From Phycisphaerales bacterium (GTDB lineage Bacteria; Planctomycetota; Phycisphaerae; Tepidisphaerales; Tepidisphaeraceae), in assembly GCA_020847375.1 (NCBI GenBank), contig JADLCB010000005.1, positions 62,001-126,000 on the forward strand: a DNA stretch of 64,000 nucleotides, read 5' to 3'. Every line of letters starts with the position of its first letter. Position 1 is the first letter of the stretch. The notes beneath the pieces were generated by a model. The model searched no databases. It saw only the letters and a program-made list of their open reading frames with translations, and was not told the DNA's origin. The translations under genes were made by a program, and so were the position numbers. This document shows positions 61,782 to 64,000 of this stretch, in pieces.

Positions 61782-62036
61782 TTAACGTACGACATTGCCC
61801 GCGGGTTGACCAGTCGCAGCGCCGTGACGCTGCGGATAAATCACCATGAAATACATCGCCAGTAACACCCCGATCCACACCAGCAAAATTGCGCTCAGGA
61901 TAACCAATAGCCTGCGTCGCGGTTTCATCGCCACATGATAGGTGTCGCCGCGCACCAGCACCGATGCCGACGCTGGTGCGCCCACCGGCTGGCTGGGTCG
62001 GGATGCTGATTTTCCTCGTCGGCTGAAATTGCTCAT
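61782..62036 (-). CDS. Small single-pass membrane protein
   Basis: The 84-residue product has a basic, Ser/Pro-rich N-terminal half and one hydrophobic helix at about 43-65 (LLVILSAILLVWIGVLLAMYF), followed by a short polar tail. It is not a member of a family I recognise. Its start overlaps the stop of the Minf_1886-family gene in ATGA, so the two are translationally coupled, and odhB follows after 54 bases. Confidence 0.65.
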   Translation of the reverse strand: MSNFSRRGKSASRPSQPVGAPASASVLVRGDTYHVAMKPRRRLLVILSAILLVWIGVLLAMYFMVIYPQRHGAATGQPAGNVVR

Positions 62037-62443
62037 TTTGAAAAATCGATTATGTATTCACCATCGAAGACTGCGGAAAATTCATAGACTTCGCGAAAAT
62101 CCTCCAGCGAGTCTTCTTCACGCTTGCGCATCATCCCGGCGTCGATCATCGCGTAGACGATCCGACCAAAATCCATGGTTTGGGTTATACCCCATCGCTG
62201 CAGAACTGTCCTGGCCATCATCCCCCACTGTTTCAGGGCATAATCGCGCAGACCAACACACAACTGCCGACCGTCAACATGATGAATTTCACCCTCGGCC
62301 ACTTTCCCATGCAACCGCTCAACCGTGAAACCAAGACCACGCACCACAAAATCAAAGGCTTCAGCCGGATAAATACCCAGTTGATCAGCCAGTTGCTGGT
62401 GCGTCTTGGGGCTTGGTGAATCAGCCGAGGCCATTTGTTTCAT
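62033..62443 (-). CDS. Minf_1886-family protein
   Basis: The 136-residue protein matches the Minf_1886 family of Verrucomicrobia and Planctomycetes: AFDFVVRGLGFTVERL, VDGRQLCVGLRDYALKQWGMMARTVLQRWGI, DFGRIVYAMIDAGMMRKREEDSLEDF and VFDGEYI. The function of the family is unknown. The start at 62443 is chosen from homology; the frame opens at 62506. It is the first gene of a minus-strand run with the small membrane protein, odhB, lpd and the TIGR03790 gene. Confidence 0.85.
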   Translation of the reverse strand: MKQMASADSPSPKTHQQLADQLGIYPAEAFDFVVRGLGFTVERLHGKVAEGEIHHVDGRQLCVGLRDYALKQWGMMARTVLQRWGITQTMDFGRIVYAMIDAGMMRKREEDSLEDFREVYEFSAVFDGEYIIDFSK

Positions 62444-62626
62444 GATAGCAAACGTCCGCAACCCCCGCCAAGTGGCGCAAAATCCCCCAGCTTGCCGATA
62501 ACTCATTTAATATCCCGGCGCCATCGCCGCTATAGATACGGGCGGCATTGCGCCGGCCGGTTGCGCCTGGCGCAGAATAGGTGCAAAAATTTCTCCATAA
62601 AACGGCGTTCATGATGTCGTTGTCGT

Positions 62627-62656
62627 TTGGCAATCGAATCGCCAACGTCCTATAAT
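62627..62656 (+). promoter_or_regulatory. Sigma-70-type promoter TTGGCA-N18-TATAAT
   Basis: TTGGCA at 62627-62632 and a perfect TATAAT at 62651-62656 lie 18 bases apart, 48 bases before the TolC-like gene. This is the best-formed promoter in the window. Confidence 0.7.
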
Positions 62657-62703
62657 GCCGCCACTGACAAACAAGATTTGCTAAATATAGAGAAGGGAAG
62701 CTC

Positions 62704-64000
62704 ATGATTGATCGGCTAAAAACAAGGATGATTCTGGCCAGCGCCGCCAGTGCGTGCGCAGCGGTTATTGTGGCTGGGTGTTCCACCAAGGCCCCGCCCG
62801 CATTTGATGCCCTGGCGCTGCAGCTCAATGAACGAACCACTGCCAGCCAGGTTCAGACTCCAACCATGAATCCCCTGCCGGGCGACGAAATTGAAAGCCC
62901 CTATCTGGACGCCGACCTGCCTGCCGACGCCCGCGCCAATAAACACTACCCGCCCCCCACCACCGGCCCGGCCGGTCTGATCGAGGGCGAATTGCCCATG
63001 ACCCTGCAGGAACTGATCACCCGTACGGTGATGCACAGCAAGGATATTCGCGTGGCTGGTTATCAACCCGCCATCGCCGAAACCGCCGTCATCGAAAATG
63101 AAGCCAATTTCGATCCGGTCTTTTTCGCCAACACCGGTTTTCAGCACATCGATCAGGTCAATACTGATTCCGGTACGCCCTTTTTCGCCAATCAGGATCG
63201 CATCGATGCTGCCACCGGTATCCGCCAGAATCTCTACAGCGGTGCCACCGCTGAGCTGCGTTATGAGGCGCGGCATGTCAATCTGATCGACACCAGCTCC
63301 TTTTCAAGCGGCACGAAAGATCCTTACTACACCAGCAATCTGGTGATGGAACTGACCCAGCCGCTTCTGCGTAATTTCGGCACGGAAATCAACCGGTCAC
63401 GCATCGAAGTCGAACGCAACAACCAGCGCATCAGCACCCTGGATCTGCGCAATACGGTCGAGGAAACCATCTTCAACCTCGAACAGGCCTACTGGCAACT
63501 GGTGCAAGCCCAGCGCGATGTCACCGTCCTGGAACAGCTTCTCAGCGAAACCGAAGCGACCGCGGACATCGTTTCCGCCCGCATCAATCAGGATGCTTCG
63601 CGCGTCCAGGTGTCGCAGACCGTCTCCTCCGTCGAGCAGCGCCGCGCCGCGCTGGTACGCGCCAAGGCGCATGTGCGCGATTTATCCGACACGATCAAGC
63701 GACTGGTCGGCGACCCCGCGCTGCCCATCTCCAGCAAAGTCGTGATTGTTCCCGCCACCGACGCGATTACCGCGCCGTTCCAGTTTGATTACCAGGAGGC
63801 AATCTCCACCGCGATGGAAAACCGCCTGGAACTCGGCCAACAGCAGCTCCGCATCGATTCGGCGGGCATTGCTGAACGCTACTTCAGGAACAACCTTCAA
63901 CCCAAGTTGAATCTGGTCGGAACCGCTTCGCTGCAGGGGATGGATGACAGTCTCGGCGGTGCCTGGAGCGATCAATGGGAGGGGCATCAGGTCAGTTACG
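62704..64000 (+). CDS. TolC/outer-membrane-efflux-family lipoprotein (runs off window)
   Basis: The open frame starts at an ATG after AAGGGAAG and continues past the right edge (432 codons seen). The signal peptide ends in a lipobox, IVAGC, and the mature chain starts with a Pro-rich stretch. Outer-membrane efflux features follow: LQELITRTVMHSKDIRVAGYQ, LELTQPLLRNFGTEINRSRIEVERN-like segments (here VMELTQPLLRNF), and helical VEETIFNLEQAYWQLVQAQRD. It is a second TolC-like lipoprotein, not a close copy of the one at 12449. It has its own promoter. Confidence 0.85.
   Translation, partial: MIDRLKTRMILASAASACAAVIVAGCSTKAPPAFDALALQLNERTTASQVQTPTMNPLPGDEIESPYLDADLPADARANKHYPPPTTGPAGLIEGELPMTLQELITRTVMHSKDIRVAGYQPAIAETAVIENEANFDPVFFANTGFQHIDQVNTDSGTPFFANQDRIDAATGIRQNLYSGATAELRYEARHVNLIDTSSFSSGTKDPYYTSNLVMELTQPLLRNFGTEINRSRIEVERNNQRISTLDLRNTVEETIFNLEQAYWQLVQAQRDVTVLEQLLSETEATADIVSARINQDASRVQVSQTVSSVEQRRAALVRAKAHVRDLSDTIKRLVGDPALPISSKVVIVPATDAITAPFQFDYQEAISTAMENRLELGQQQLRIDSAGIAERYFRNNLQPKLNLVGTASLQGMDDSLGGAWSDQWEGHQVSY

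Overview
The window looks like a chromosomal segment of a planctomycete, most probably a member of the Phycisphaerae. This is inferred from protein style rather than from any rRNA. Pointers are a prepilin-type protein ending in an H-X9-DG motif, a PEP-CTERM surface protein, a small protein with the planctomycete-like head MSCWVVP, an elongation factor P with a PGNLRA tip, a Minf_1886-family protein, a TIGR03790 protein and many outer-membrane lipoproteins. Gram-negative envelope genes (lpxD, OmpH/Skp, TolC-like lipoproteins, LpoB-like lipoproteins) show a two-membrane cell. The metabolism looks aerobic and respiratory: PDH and OGDH parts, sdhB, NDH-2, complex I NuoG and NuoH, and an F1 gamma subunit.

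Layout. 0-4.2 kb: the end of a sugar aminotransferase, then pyruvate dehydrogenase E1-alpha, E1-beta and E2 on the minus strand. 4.4-12.4 kb: a Pro-peptidase, accB-accC, ubiE/menG, a LOG-family nucleosidase, a 26-bp perfect palindrome, accD, an OmpH/Skp chaperone and lpxD. 12.4-15.6 kb: a TolC-like lipoprotein and mutY. 15.7-21.2 kb: a divergent cluster of LpoB/COG3014/YcfL-type lipoproteins. 21.5-25.1 kb: a TetR regulator with a clear operator, followed by EmrA/EmrB-like drug export genes. 25.3-30.3 kb: a type III restriction-modification island with a BrnT-type toxin-antitoxin pair between mod and res, ending beside tRNA-Tyr. 30.8-42.2 kb: sdhB, an MFS transporter, two methyltransferases, glycosyltransferases, a membrane pyrophosphatase and EttA.

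42.2-44.5 kb holds the most interesting unit. A cobalamin riboswitch and an intrinsic terminator precede a PEP-CTERM protein gene and an H-X9-DG pseudopilin gene, neither of which is a known B12 gene. 44.6-51.7 kb: NDH-2, aroA, a CpsB-type phosphatase, tRNA-Lys, small proteins, a PRC-barrel protein and efp. 51.7-64 kb: NuoH (with a large insertion) and NuoG, AtpG, folK, a TIGR03790 protein, Lpd, OdhB, two small proteins and the start of a second TolC-like lipoprotein that runs off the window.

How genes work together. E1-alpha, E1-beta and E2 form pyruvate dehydrogenase and can share the Lpd encoded near 59 kb with the 2-oxoglutarate dehydrogenase E2. AccB, AccC and AccD supply malonyl-CoA for lipids and for LpxD-dependent lipid A. 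NuoG/NuoH, NDH-2, SdhB and the pyrophosphatase belong to energy conversion. Their operons are strongly dispersed, as is common in planctomycetes. Several genes (ubiE, accD, the GT2 gene, aroA) have a -10-like hexamer 7-9 bases before the start codon and no Shine-Dalgarno, which suggests leaderless transcripts.
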